This document shows positions 1 through 6,713 of a stretch of 62,730 nucleotides of DNA, in pieces. The translations under genes and the position numbers were made by a program. The DNA is from a virus: positions 1 through 62,730 of IMG/VR virus record IMGVR_UViG_3300044796_000135, one strand, 5' to 3'. The notes under the pieces were generated by a model, which made no database searches, was not told the DNA's origin, and worked only from the letters and a program-made list of their open reading frames with translations. Within the stretch, counting starts at the first letter, position 1. Each line of letters begins with the position of its first letter.

Positions 1-222
1 GCCGCCGACGCTGGTGAGGGCGTCGAACTTGGCGCTGCTGTTGATGGACAGGTCGCCGCCGACGCTGGTGAGGGCGTCGAACTTGGCGCTGCTGTTGATG
101 GACAGGTAGCCGCCGACGCTGGTGAGGGCGTCGAGCTTGGCGCTGCTGTGGATGGACAGGTCGCCGCCGACGCTGGTGAGGGCGTCGAGCTTGGCGCTGC
201 TGTGGATGGACAGGTCGTCGGT
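1..222 (-). repeat. 54-bp tandem repeat, left part
   Basis: Four in-phase copies; the hexamer gacgct recurs at 7, 61, 115 and 169. They encode 18-residue units inside the repeat protein. Sequence variants are few (for example gtggatg versus gttgatg, gagctt versus gaactt). There are no unique spacers, so this is not a CRISPR array. Confidence 0.97.
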
Positions 223-294
223 AACTTCCGTCAGTCCTGCATATTTCTTTGCATCTGCCGCAGTGCGGATTTCAAGATTGCCGATGTATTTCAT
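1..294 (-). CDS. 54-bp-repeat protein, N-terminal part (continues at 62730)
   Basis: This is the N-terminal 98 codons of a repeat protein whose remainder lies at 61783-62730. The ATG at 294 sits just after the stop of the 65-aa gene at 296. About 25 unique residues (starting MKYIGNLEIRTAADAKKYAG) lead into near-identical 18-residue units of the type LSIHSSAKLDALTSVGGD, spaced exactly 54 bp. The pattern of hydrophobic residues, Asn/Ser and Gly-Gly turns suggests a leucine-rich-repeat-like or beta-solenoid fold, which is an inference. The frame runs open through base 1 and matches the frame at the right end, so this is one gene cut by linearisation. Function unknown; it belongs to the leftward early operon. 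Confidence 0.85.
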   Translation of the reverse strand, partial: MKYIGNLEIRTAADAKKYAGLTEVTDDLSIHSSAKLDALTSVGGDLSIHSSAKLDALTSVGGYLSINSSAKFDALTSVGGDLSINSSAKFDALTSVGG

Positions 295-295
295 G

Positions 296-493
296 TTACG
301 TCCCGTTGCTGTATTCGGTGAAGATTCTGGCCAACACGCTCGCGTCCATCCCCGCACGCTCCCGTAACGCCTCAATCGTTTTCAGCGCCTGCCCAGCCAT
401 GACGATCAGGTGCCGCTGGTGGTCACGGGCTGCGGCGAGACGGAGCACGGCGCGGTCGGTGGTATAATCCATGCTTATCCGGTTGCTACCCAC
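296..493 (-). CDS. hypothetical protein, 65 aa
   Basis: Not recognised. The chosen start is the GTG at 493, which has AGGAG at a good distance upstream; an internal ATG at 472 is possible. It overlaps the end of the DUF1643 gene by 8 bp, and its stop is followed at once by the start of the repeat protein. The middle looks like an amphipathic helix (LRLAAARDHQRHLIVMAG). Its start region (GTG to ATG, encoding MGSNRISM) is nearly duplicated at 55559-55588, where it begins a 30-codon ORF. Confidence 0.6.
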   Translation of the reverse strand: MGSNRISMDYTTDRAVLRLAAARDHQRHLIVMAGQALKTIEALRERAGMDASVLARIFTEYSNGT

Positions 494-1088
494 GGCTACA
501 ACTCCTAGGGATGTATTCTTGCAGCGGCGTTTCGTATGGCACGTAGAGCGGGTGCTTCGGGTGGCCGTGTTTTGTCAGCCCCAGGCAATGCAGATTGAAG
601 CCGAACAGCCAACCCAACATGGTTTCGTTCTGCTGTAGGTGGTCGCCGTGCGCTCCCCATGCGCAGACAATCCGGCCCGCGTCCGTGCAAATTTCCTCGA
701 CGTGTTCTTGGTTGCGAAAGCCGACAGGATCGATGCCGCCCCTTCGATCATCCATCGAAAGCAATACCTTGGGGTCAGTCGCGCGAAAGGCGAACAAGTT
801 CAGGACCGTGAGGCGCTCGAACTTCCATTGCTTTGCAAACCCGACGCACTTCCGAATTGTCGGATCATCTTTGTCAGCGTCGGCAGTCGAAGGATTGAGC
901 ATTATAAACACGCACGGCTTGGGCTCGCCCAGGTCACTCCCGATACCATCAACGGCGATCTTGCCGCGACTGTCCGTCAACCATTTCCAGTTCTCATGTT
1001 TGTGCGTGCCGCGCCATTCGCGGTCCAGCATGTAACGATACTGCCCGTCAGCCGAGAGGATGGCGTGCTTGCGAATGTACGGCGACAT
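486..1088 (-). CDS. DUF1643 domain protein
   Basis: A 200-aa protein with the DUF1643 signature: MLNPSTAD at residues 63-70, then a DPTIRKC segment, NLFAFRATDP, PVG, an AWGAHG segment and a C-terminal HCLGLTKHGHPKHPLY block. The family is common in phages and bacteria; its biochemical role is not established. ATG 1088 is preferred over TTG 1091 because it overlaps the upstream stop as TGATG. Length is near complete for the family. Confidence 0.88.
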   Translation of the reverse strand: MSPYIRKHAILSADGQYRYMLDREWRGTHKHENWKWLTDSRGKIAVDGIGSDLGEPKPCVFIMLNPSTADADKDDPTIRKCVGFAKQWKFERLTVLNLFAFRATDPKVLLSMDDRRGGIDPVGFRNQEHVEEICTDAGRIVCAWGAHGDHLQQNETMLGWLFGFNLHCLGLTKHGHPKHPLYVPYETPLQEYIPRSCSRG

Positions 1089-1267
1089 CAATTCCTAGCT
1101 CCTGTGGGCGTTAAGCGGATAGGTATGGTATAATCGTTGCTACTATCGCGCAGGTCCGCTTCCAGATCAGCAATCGCGTTTTCGCTGCGGTCCAGGTCTG
1201 CGAGGTAGCCCGCGAGGATTTCCTGCATTGTGGCGAGGGTCGCAGATGGACGTGGGATGGCATTCAT
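1088..1267 (-). CDS. small acidic helical protein, 59 aa
   Basis: Too short for usual ORF calling but well supported: the ATG at 1267 overlaps the J-domain gene stop as ATGA, and its stop overlaps the DUF1643 start as TGATG. The centre (MQEILAGYLADLDRSENAIA) is predicted helical or coiled coil. No family recognised. Confidence 0.6.
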   Translation of the reverse strand: MNAIPRPSATLATMQEILAGYLADLDRSENAIADLEADLRDSSNDYTIPIRLTPTGARN

Positions 1268-1863
1268 GTTGACAACTCCGCACGCGCCTGAACAATCGCG
1301 GCATTCAAAGCAGCCATATCTTCTGGCGATCCACCGACGTCTGGGTGTAATCGCTTTGCACGTTCACGATATTTGGCTTCTGCCATGTCGCGAGTAATCG
1401 TTCCAGTCGGCGGGAATCCAATTATTTCACGCCAGCTTTTCTTGGCATCCGGCGCGGCCAATGTGGCAAAGCCAGCAAAGGCACGTTCCATCATCGTGCC
1501 GCCGCCGTGGCGCTCAAGCTGACGCATGGCACCGATGCCCAGGCCGATTGAGCGGAGATTATCATGCGGTGTCGTATAGGCATCTCGCGCCATGACCATC
1601 TGACGATTCTTGAGCATGAAATACACGGCGACGCCAGGATCTTCCAGCCGTCTACGCGCTTGATCCGCATACGGGGTTCCGTCGTTTTTAACCGCGAGCC
1701 ACGATGAAATAACTACGCTCTTGGCTCCGAGCAGTCGCAATTCGTTCATCAATTGGTCACGGGCACGCACGAATGATGTGTTGAACTTGTTGGAACTGGT
1801 GCGCCGATAGTCTGCCGTGCGCAGCCAGCCCTCGGGCCATTGAAGCGGATAGGATTGGGTCAT
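1264..1863 (-). CDS. J-domain protein
   Basis: A 199-aa protein whose C-terminal 50 residues form a DnaJ-type J domain with the HPD tripeptide at 173-175 (RAKRLHPDVGGS). The first 145 residues are not a known chaperone domain. J domains stimulate the ATPase of DnaK (Hsp70), so the likely role is recruiting host DnaK to a phage process such as replication or assembly, which is inferred. It lies in a tight ATGA-linked operon with overlaps at both ends. A separate mini-protein with the DnaJ-type CxxCxGxG zinc motif is encoded at 8269-8382. Confidence 0.85.
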   Translation of the reverse strand: MTQSYPLQWPEGWLRTADYRRTSSNKFNTSFVRARDQLMNELRLLGAKSVVISSWLAVKNDGTPYADQARRRLEDPGVAVYFMLKNRQMVMARDAYTTPHDNLRSIGLGIGAMRQLERHGGGTMMERAFAGFATLAAPDAKKSWREIIGFPPTGTITRDMAEAKYRERAKRLHPDVGGSPEDMAALNAAIVQARAELST

Positions 1864-2069
1864 ATATCAGCACCCGGATATCTGCAACTCCGCGCCTGCC
1901 GCGCATCCGCACGGGCCTCGCGCATGAGGTACGCAATGAACGCCTCGGCCTCAGATTCGTCTGCGAACTCACCATGGATGTCCCGCCCATCCCGCACATA
2001 GTAGCCCACGGCGGGGTGTTCGGCGTCTACGTCGTCATGCGTGGCGATGTGGATGAGGGTGGGTTCCAT
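1860..2069 (-). CDS. hypothetical protein, 69 aa
   Basis: ATG at 2069; the stop overlaps the J-domain start as ATGA. Acidic, with HGEFADESEAEAFIAYLMRE near the middle. The form YYVRDGRDIHGEF resembles small phage proteins that carry a sense-and-edit-like alpha/beta fold, but no family can be named. Confidence 0.65.
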   Translation of the reverse strand: MEPTLIHIATHDDVDAEHPAVGYYVRDGRDIHGEFADESEAEAFIAYLMREARADARQARSCRYPGADI

Positions 2070-3004
2070 TACTGGACCTCCTTCTCAGCCATTGTCTCAA
2101 TATAGGCCATCGCCCAATCCTGCGGGATCGTACCAAAATTCTGCGCGGGCGACTCTGGGTGCGCTTTGTAGTGCAGCAAATTAGCGGCGCCGGCCCATCC
2201 ATACTGTTTCTTGAGTTCATAACCGCGCTCGCCTGCCATCTGCACAAGATGACCAGCCGTACACATCGGTGTGCCGCAAACATTTCGCTCAGGCACGCAT
2301 TCTTCGGGGCCAAATGTGGACTGACGATGAATTCGTTTCTTTGTTTGGATATCTGCGAGCAGATTTGTGTAGGGCTTTTCCAAGAGAGGAATGTCCGCAA
2401 GAAGATCATCCGTCCAGCCAGCGGCTCTCAGGTCGCTCGGGGTCCAGCCAGCGGCTATCAGGGCGCTCGGGGTCCAGCCAGCGGCTATCAGGGCGCTCGG
2501 GGTCCAGCCAGCGGCTCTCAGGGCCCTCGGGGTCCAGCCAGCGGCTATCAGGTCGCTCGGGGTCCAGCCAGCGGCTGTCAGGTCGCTCGGGGTCAAGCCA
2601 GCGGCTCTCAGGTCGCTCGGGGTCCAGCCAGCGGCTATCAGGTCGCTCGGGGTCCAGCCAGCGGCTCTCAGGTCGCTCGGGGTCAAGCCAGCGGCTCTCA
2701 GGTCGCTCGGGGTCCAGCCAGCGGCTATCAGGGCGCTCGGGGTCAAGCCAGCGGCTCTCAGGGCCCTCGGGGTCCAGCCAGCGGCTATCAGGTCGCTCGG
2801 GGTCCAGCCAGCGGCTATCAGGTCGCTCGGGGTCAAGCCAGCGGCTATCAGCTCGCTCGGGGTCCAGCCAGCGGCTCTCAGGTCGCTCGGGGTCAAGCCA
2901 GCGGCTCTCAGGGCCCTCGGGGTCCAGCCAGCGGCTCTCAGGGCCCTCGGGGTTGTTTGACTAGCGAGAAGAAACTTATCTTCTTTGGTGAGGGCTTTGG
3001 GCAT
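2069..3004 (-). CDS. decapeptide-repeat protein
   Basis: A 311-aa protein of three parts: about 15 N-terminal residues, 18 tandem ten-residue units of consensus [WL]TPSDLRAAG, and a C-terminal domain of about 115 residues with CGTPMCTAGHLV and a QNFGTIPQDWAMAYIE motif. The repeat should form a superhelical helical solenoid able to bind a protein partner (inference). I recall similar C-terminal domains in phage and bacterial proteins of unknown function. ATG 3004 is preferred over ATG 3010 because AGGA lies 6-7 bases before it. Near-identity between repeats indicates active copy-number change or conversion. Confidence 0.85.
   Translation of the reverse strand: MPKALTKEDKFLLASQTTPRALRAAGWTPRALRAAGLTPSDLRAAGWTPSELIAAGLTPSDLIAAGWTPSDLIAAGWTPRALRAAGLTPSALIAAGWTPSDLRAAGLTPSDLRAAGWTPSDLIAAGWTPSDLRAAGLTPSDLTAAGWTPSDLIAAGWTPRALRAAGWTPSALIAAGWTPSALIAAGWTPSDLRAAGWTDDLLADIPLLEKPYTNLLADIQTKKRIHRQSTFGPEECVPERNVCGTPMCTAGHLVQMAGERGYELKKQYGWAGAANLLHYKAHPESPAQNFGTIPQDWAMAYIETMAEKEVQ
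2412..2958 (-). repeat. 30-bp tandem repeat, 18 units
   Basis: An exact 30-bp period built on gtccagccagcggct, encoding ten residues per unit. Because 30 is a multiple of 3 and the unit has no stop in any frame, all six frames stay open here; only the minus frame with a unique N- and C-terminus is taken as real. Confidence 0.97.
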
Positions 3005-3032
3005 GTGCATTTCCTAGAAATGGATTTATGAA

Positions 3033-3296
3033 TTAGTTGGCACGAAACTGCTGACGATAACGAACAGTCTCGGCGTATTCCGTCGCCGATACGCCAGCGC
3101 GGAAAGCATCATACGCGAAGTCCATGCAGTAGCCGTCTTCGTCCTGATCACCGTCAAGTCCGCGTGCCAACGGCAGGACGAGAATCCCACAAACCTTGTC
3201 GTGCCAGCGTTCCCAGCGACTATCGCCACCGACGTTCATTTCGTGGTTGTGGAAGTCCTGCGCGGATTCGATCAGGGCATCTTGATAAGCCGACAT
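3033..3296 (-). CDS. hypothetical protein, 87 aa, first gene of leftward operon
   Basis: ATG 3296 has AGGAG seven bases upstream, so it is chosen over ATG 3302 and 3341. It contains ESAQDFHNHEMNVGGDSRW and a central LVLPLARGLDGDQDEDG segment. Not recognised. As the gene nearest the leftward promoter it is probably expressed first after infection. Confidence 0.7.
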   Translation of the reverse strand: MSAYQDALIESAQDFHNHEMNVGGDSRWERWHDKVCGILVLPLARGLDGDQDEDGYCMDFAYDAFRAGVSATEYAETVRYRQQFRAN

Positions 3297-3327
3297 CTTC
3301 ATTCTCCTAAGCCAAACACTGAAACCG

Positions 3328-3347
3328 ATGCGGGGTAACATCGGCTT
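3328..3347 (-). promoter_or_regulatory. 5'-UTR hairpin of leftward operon
   Basis: ccgatg and catcgg pair across an 8-nt loop, between the leftward promoter and the first gene. A second AGGAGG-like sequence lies just upstream (3357-3362). It could be a leader hairpin or an attenuator. Confidence 0.35.
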
Positions 3348-3382
3348 CCGTTTGTGGCCTCCTGTGTTGTTGCGATAGAGGG

Positions 3383-3411
3383 AGATTAGGCCCGGTCGAA
3401 ATGGGTGTCAA
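3383..3411 (-). promoter_or_regulatory. leftward sigma70-type promoter
   Basis: On the minus strand, TTGACA (3411-3406), a 17-bp spacer, then TAATCT (3388-3383). This is near consensus and correctly placed to drive the leftward early operon. Confidence 0.75.
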
Positions 3412-3440
3412 CGAAAATCGTCACGACTAACGAAAATAGT
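3410..3440. promoter_or_regulatory. candidate operator: two 12-bp direct repeats
   Basis: aacgaaaatcgt at 3410-3421 and aacgaaaatagt at 3429-3440 differ at one base and are 19 bp apart. They sit between and overlap the -35 boxes of two divergent promoters. They are the likely binding sites of the Cro-like protein at 3474. Confidence 0.55.
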
Positions 3441-3467
3441 TGACGGGGCCAAAATAGCCTGTATTCT
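3440..3467 (+). promoter_or_regulatory. rightward sigma70-type promoter
   Basis: TTGACG at 3440-3445, a 16-bp spacer, then TATTCT at 3462-3467, seven bases before the Cro-like start. The resulting mRNA would have almost no leader. Confidence 0.65.
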
Positions 3468-3473
3468 GACACC

Positions 3474-3677
3474 ATGGAACATCGCGAAATTATCTTACGC
3501 TTCGGCGGCGTGACCAAGATGTCAGAGGCACTTGGTATGGAAAATAGGACCACTGTTCAGTATTGGGAGCAGAAGGGCGTCATTCCAAAATGGCGTCACC
3601 ATGAGATTTTGCAGGCGGCACGCAAGTTAAGGCTTGGCCTGAAAGAAACGGACCTACAGAATGGAGCCTCAAAATGA
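3474..3677 (+). CDS. Cro/YdaS-like HTH regulator
   Basis: A 67-aa protein with one helix-turn-helix: RFGGVTKMSEALGMENRTTV then QYWEQKGVIPKWRH, the pattern of short phage Cro or YdaS-type repressors. It is the first rightward gene, next to two direct-repeat operators and divergent promoters, so it most likely represses one or both. No peptidase-type CI partner is seen. Confidence 0.75.
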   Translation: MEHREIILRFGGVTKMSEALGMENRTTVQYWEQKGVIPKWRHHEILQAARKLRLGLKETDLQNGASK

Positions 3678-4096
3678 GGGAAAGACCACATTGGCAGAAG
3701 CCGTCCTATTTCGTCTATTTGGCGGCTACGAGTGATCGGTCTGTCTGGAAGATTGGAAAATCCTTTAGGCCAGAACTTCGCGCATCTTATGTCCATCTCG
3801 GAACGCCTTTCCCGCGATTCTCATTAATCCACAAACAACGGGCTGGTCGTTTAAGAAAATCCCTTTTTGTGGAAGGCTATATTAAATGGCTTTTTAAGCA
3901 TCAATTGGTGCATGGCCATGAATATTTTCATGGATCATTCAAAGACGTTCGGGCAGCATTAAGAGCCGCCCTGGCTTGGTGTAAACGCAACCCAGAATGC
4001 CAAGAGATTTGGCCCTCAAGAGAACAGTTCTATAAGCGCATTCGCTACTCTGGCCGCTACGAATTGCGCCCGGACATTTATGGGGCTGCGCCATAA
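3674..4096 (+). CDS. GIY-YIG-like (T5orf172/MUG113-type) protein
   Basis: A 140-aa protein in ATGA overlap with the regulator. The motif order FVYLAATSDRSVWKIGKSF, R..L, a Glu in FVEGYIKWLF and GHEYFHGSF matches the T5orf172/MUG113 branch of the GIY-YIG nuclease superfamily. Nuclease activity is not certain. The 3' end overlaps the next ATG by one base. Confidence 0.6.
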   Translation: MRERPHWQKPSYFVYLAATSDRSVWKIGKSFRPELRASYVHLGTPFPRFSLIHKQRAGRLRKSLFVEGYIKWLFKHQLVHGHEYFHGSFKDVRAALRAALAWCKRNPECQEIWPSREQFYKRIRYSGRYELRPDIYGAAP

Positions 4097-4854
4097 TGGC
4101 TGAAAACTCCAAAATCGCATGGACCGATCACACGCAAAACTTCTGGGTCGGTTGCCAGAAGGTCTCGGCAGCGTGCGATTTCTGCTATGCGGAAAATTGG
4201 GCGAAGATGGCTGGCAGACCGCATCTTTGGGCTGGCACGCGCGAGCGCACCAAGGACTGGCGCAAGCCCAAAAAGTGGGACAAAGAGGCCGAATTGCGTG
4301 GCTATCCATATAAGATTTTCACTAACTCGTTAGCTGATTTCTTCGACAACCAAGCCGAACCGGACTGGCGTCATGAAGCATGGGCGGTGATCCGTTCAAC
4401 TCCTCATCTGCAATGGTTGATCCTCACAAAACGCCCGCAGAACATTGCCAAGATGCTTCCCGGAGATTGGGATGATGGATATCCAAACGTATGGCTTGGT
4501 ACGACGGCAGAAAACCAAGAAGAATACGACCGGCGTCGGATGCATCTGTTTTCCAACAAAGCGCGCGTTCATTTTTTCTCAGTCGAGCCGATGCAAAGCC
4601 CTATCATTCGCGACATTGCGAACGAGCGCGGCAAAACCGTTTGGTATATTTGCGGCGGAGAAAGTGGGCCGAATCGTCGTCCGTTTGAAATAGAATGGGC
4701 CGAGTCGCTTTGGAAATCATGTGCAGAAACACAAACGGCATTTTTCTTTAAGCAGGATTCCGCGCTCAAACCAGGACAGCAGGGCCGCGCGAGTGACGCG
4801 CTTTGGAACACGAAGCAATTTCCAGATAAGAACGCGGGGAAATCGCCCACATGA
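4096..4854 (+). CDS. phage Gp37/Gp68 family protein (DUF5131)
   Basis: A 252-aa protein with the family hallmarks: an N-terminal IAWTDHTQNFWVGCQKVSAA, a Cys cluster continuing into CDFCYAE, then FTNSLADFFD, LILTKRPQN, VWLGTTAENQ, SVEPM, WYICGGESGP and FFFKQ. The Cys cluster resembles a radical-SAM-like site. The family is common in phages of Proteobacteria; its substrate is unknown. Overlaps its neighbours by 1 and 4 bases. Confidence 0.9.
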   Translation: MAENSKIAWTDHTQNFWVGCQKVSAACDFCYAENWAKMAGRPHLWAGTRERTKDWRKPKKWDKEAELRGYPYKIFTNSLADFFDNQAEPDWRHEAWAVIRSTPHLQWLILTKRPQNIAKMLPGDWDDGYPNVWLGTTAENQEEYDRRRMHLFSNKARVHFFSVEPMQSPIIRDIANERGKTVWYICGGESGPNRRPFEIEWAESLWKSCAETQTAFFFKQDSALKPGQQGRASDALWNTKQFPDKNAGKSPT

Positions 4855-5057
4855 GCGGATGGCAACCAATAGCAACGGCACCAATGAAGAAATTCGTATT
4901 GGTAGCCTTAAAAAACAGCATTGACGACGTGCATCCCAGCAAGGTCGCTGAAGCCAAATGGGCTGGCAATCTTTACTGGCGTATTCATGGAGCGTCATTC
5001 CATCCAGATTTTATTACCCATTGGATGCCTCTACCAGAGCCGCCTCATGGACTTTAG
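4851..5057 (+). CDS. DUF551-like small protein
   Basis: A 68-aa protein beginning MSGWQPIATAPM and ending THWMPLPEPP, the typical edges of DUF551-type phage proteins. ATGA overlap with the upstream gene. Function unknown. Confidence 0.7.
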   Translation: MSGWQPIATAPMKKFVLVALKNSIDDVHPSKVAEAKWAGNLYWRIHGASFHPDFITHWMPLPEPPHGL

Positions 5058-5214
5058 CCCCACCTCCCTCACATGGCTCATAACCTCGCTCACGCCGAGT
5101 ATGCCGGGGATTGCGGCGCAGTATGTGTGGCTGGAAACGCTGCGGCTGATCGGGCTGTACCTGGGGGTTGGCGTGGGCTGCGTGCTTATGGCTGCTCCGG
5201 TTTGGAACCGCTAA
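5047..5214 (+). CDS. small single-TM protein, 55 aa
   Basis: ATG 5047 lies inside the end of the DUF551-like gene; the stop TAA overlaps the next ATG as TAATG. It has one hydrophobic helix (LRLIGLYLGVGVGCVLMAAP), so it is probably an inner-membrane peptide. Not recognised. Confidence 0.6.
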   Translation: MDFSPTSLTWLITSLTPSMPGIAAQYVWLETLRLIGLYLGVGVGCVLMAAPVWNR

Positions 5215-5804
5215 TGGGACCATACCAGATTATCTACTGCGATCCCCCATGGCGCTTCGAAGTCTGGTCCGGTGAAACTGCCGTGAAAGCGCGCGTCAAT
5301 TCCAACGGCACTAACGTTGCTGCAGGTCACCACTACAACACGATGTCACCGCAAGAATTGTCAGAACTACCCGTCGCTGAGTGGTGCGCTGACGATTGCG
5401 TTCTGTTTATCTGGATATGCTGGCCGATACTTCCGCAAGCATTGCAGCTTATCGAAGCGTGGGGCTTCACATACAAAACATGCGCTTTCTCTTGGATGAA
5501 AGCCCACGCTGGTCAGATCGAAATGTTCCGCGATGATATCGACGCCAGCATGGGAATGGGATATTGGACGCGCGCCAATTCCGAAGTCTGCTTGCTGGCA
5601 ACGCGCGGTAAACCAAAGCGCATCAATGCAGGCGTGCGCCAAGGCATCATCGAGCCACGCCGCGAGCATTCTCGCAAGCCGGATTGTGTGCCGGACCGGA
5701 TTGTCCAGTTGTGCGGGGATCTGCCACGCCTTGAAATGTTCGCACGCACCAAGCGTGATGGCTGGGACGCCTACGGAAACGAAGTTGGGAAGTTCGTCGC
5801 ATGA
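5214..5804 (+). CDS. MT-A70 family DNA adenine-N6 methyltransferase
   Basis: A 196-aa protein. The catalytic DPPW is at residues 10-13 (IIYCDPPWRF), followed by the LFIWICWPIL strand, the GF/YKT segment and the C-terminal EHSRKPD and LEMFARTKRDGW motifs characteristic of MT-A70 enzymes. It probably methylates phage DNA to escape restriction or to regulate. The start is ATG 5214 (TAATG overlap), because longer N-termini would run through the 55-aa gene. Target sequence unknown. Confidence 0.92.
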   Translation: MGPYQIIYCDPPWRFEVWSGETAVKARVNSNGTNVAAGHHYNTMSPQELSELPVAEWCADDCVLFIWICWPILPQALQLIEAWGFTYKTCAFSWMKAHAGQIEMFRDDIDASMGMGYWTRANSEVCLLATRGKPKRINAGVRQGIIEPRREHSRKPDCVPDRIVQLCGDLPRLEMFARTKRDGWDAYGNEVGKFVA

Positions 5805-5923
5805 TCCTCATGCACATTCAAGAACGCGACGTAGAAGCCTACTACAGCCAAGGTTGGACCGTCTGCCTATGCCTCGGCCATCATGGCTACTGGCGCCGTT
5901 TCATCGCGGAGTTGCGGTCATGA
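5801..5923 (+). CDS. small protein, 40 aa
   Basis: ATGA overlaps at both ends support this short ORF (starts MILMHIQERDVEAYYSQGW). It contains WTVCLCLGHHGYWRRF. Not recognised. Confidence 0.5.
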   Translation: MILMHIQERDVEAYYSQGWTVCLCLGHHGYWRRFIAELRS

Positions 5924-6279
5924 CCTCCCGCGCCTGGCACACCTCCGAAATAATGATGCTCAAGCGCATGTTCCCCGTCCTGAGCAACGCCGAACTGGCG
6001 CGGCATTTCAAACGGTCACAGGATGCGGTTGAGTCCAAAGCGTCCGCCATGGGGCTGAAAAAGTCGCCGCTGTATCTGGCCTCATGCCGGGTGCGGAAGC
6101 CGCGTGTGAAGTCGGAGCCGAAGCAGAGTGGTTATCTGGCCGGTACACCGCCCGAGAAGCCCACCACAACGCCGCAGAAGGCCATGGCTGGCGTATGGTA
6201 TGAGGATATGCCGGGACTACGCCGTGGCGTGCCTGTGTGCGGGAATAGGCTGGCGCGGCATGTGCGGCACATAGCCTAG
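5920..6279 (+). CDS. Myb/SANT-like HTH protein
   Basis: A 119-aa protein. Residues 1-50 (SRAWHTSEIMMLKRMFPVLS, then NAELARHFKRSQDAVESKA and MGLKK) form a tri-helical Myb/SANT-like DNA-binding unit often seen in phages. The tail is basic and Pro-rich. ATG 5920 overlaps the previous stop. Its 3' end overlaps the convergent VRR-NUC gene by 4 bases. Confidence 0.65.
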   Translation: MTSRAWHTSEIMMLKRMFPVLSNAELARHFKRSQDAVESKASAMGLKKSPLYLASCRVRKPRVKSEPKQSGYLAGTPPEKPTTTPQKAMAGVWYEDMPGLRRGVPVCGNRLARHVRHIA

Positions 6280-6713
6280 AACGCCGCCAGTATCGCCGCG
6301 AACTGCTCCACGCTCCGCACCACGCACTGATTGCGCCCGGTAGCGATAGCCCAGGTTTGCCAGTCTAGCTGCTCGCTCGACATGCGCCCATCCGGGGCCT
6401 TCAACTCAATGAACCAGTCTCGGCGCGCGTCGTTGTGGAATAGCAGTATCTCCTGGTGGCCAGAATTCCCGAAGATGCCGAGTTTCTTCAGCCAGTCACG
6501 CCGCTGGGGCTGCGGGTTTGTGCGCTCTGGCTGCACCACAATGTATTGCAGCGCTCCAGGGTGAGCGCGCTGATAGTCGCGGATGAGTTTGACGCATTCG
6601 ACCTGGAGCGCGTCTTCAGGCTTGATGCGGAAGCGGCGGCTGCGGTTTTTCGGCAGCACGATGTCGGCGTCGGGCACATCCCCCATGCGCTGCTCGTAGC
6701 TGATGCGGGTCAT
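6276..6713 (-). CDS. VRR-NUC domain nuclease
   Basis: A 145-aa protein. The PD-(D/E)XK-type residues fit the VRR-NUC family: Glu39 (LQVECVKLI), a GNSGHQEIL segment with Glu88, Glu103-Leu-Lys105 (WFIELKAPDG) and Gln115. These nucleases cleave branched DNA and often accompany phage replication genes. It is last in the second leftward operon, with ATGA overlap to the cytosine methyltransferase. Confidence 0.88.
   Translation of the reverse strand: MTRISYEQRMGDVPDADIVLPKNRSRRFRIKPEDALQVECVKLIRDYQRAHPGALQYIVVQPERTNPQPQRRDWLKKLGIFGNSGHQEILLFHNDARRDWFIELKAPDGRMSSEQLDWQTWAIATGRNQCVVRSVEQFAAILAAF

Noticed and set aside
122-467. Plus-strand ORFs over the left 54-bp repeat
   Set aside because: They are shadows of the minus-strand repeat protein; repetitive translation with no ribosome site.
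2159-3031. Long plus-strand ORFs (up to 290 codons) over the 30-bp repeat
   Set aside because: The 30-bp period has no stop in any frame, so all frames stay open; they lack unique domains and start sites, whereas the minus frame has both.
5533-5919. N-terminal extension of the Myb-like gene to 248 codons
   Set aside because: It runs antisense to nothing but overlaps the MT-A70 gene in another frame; ATG 5920 with ATGA overlap is a better start.
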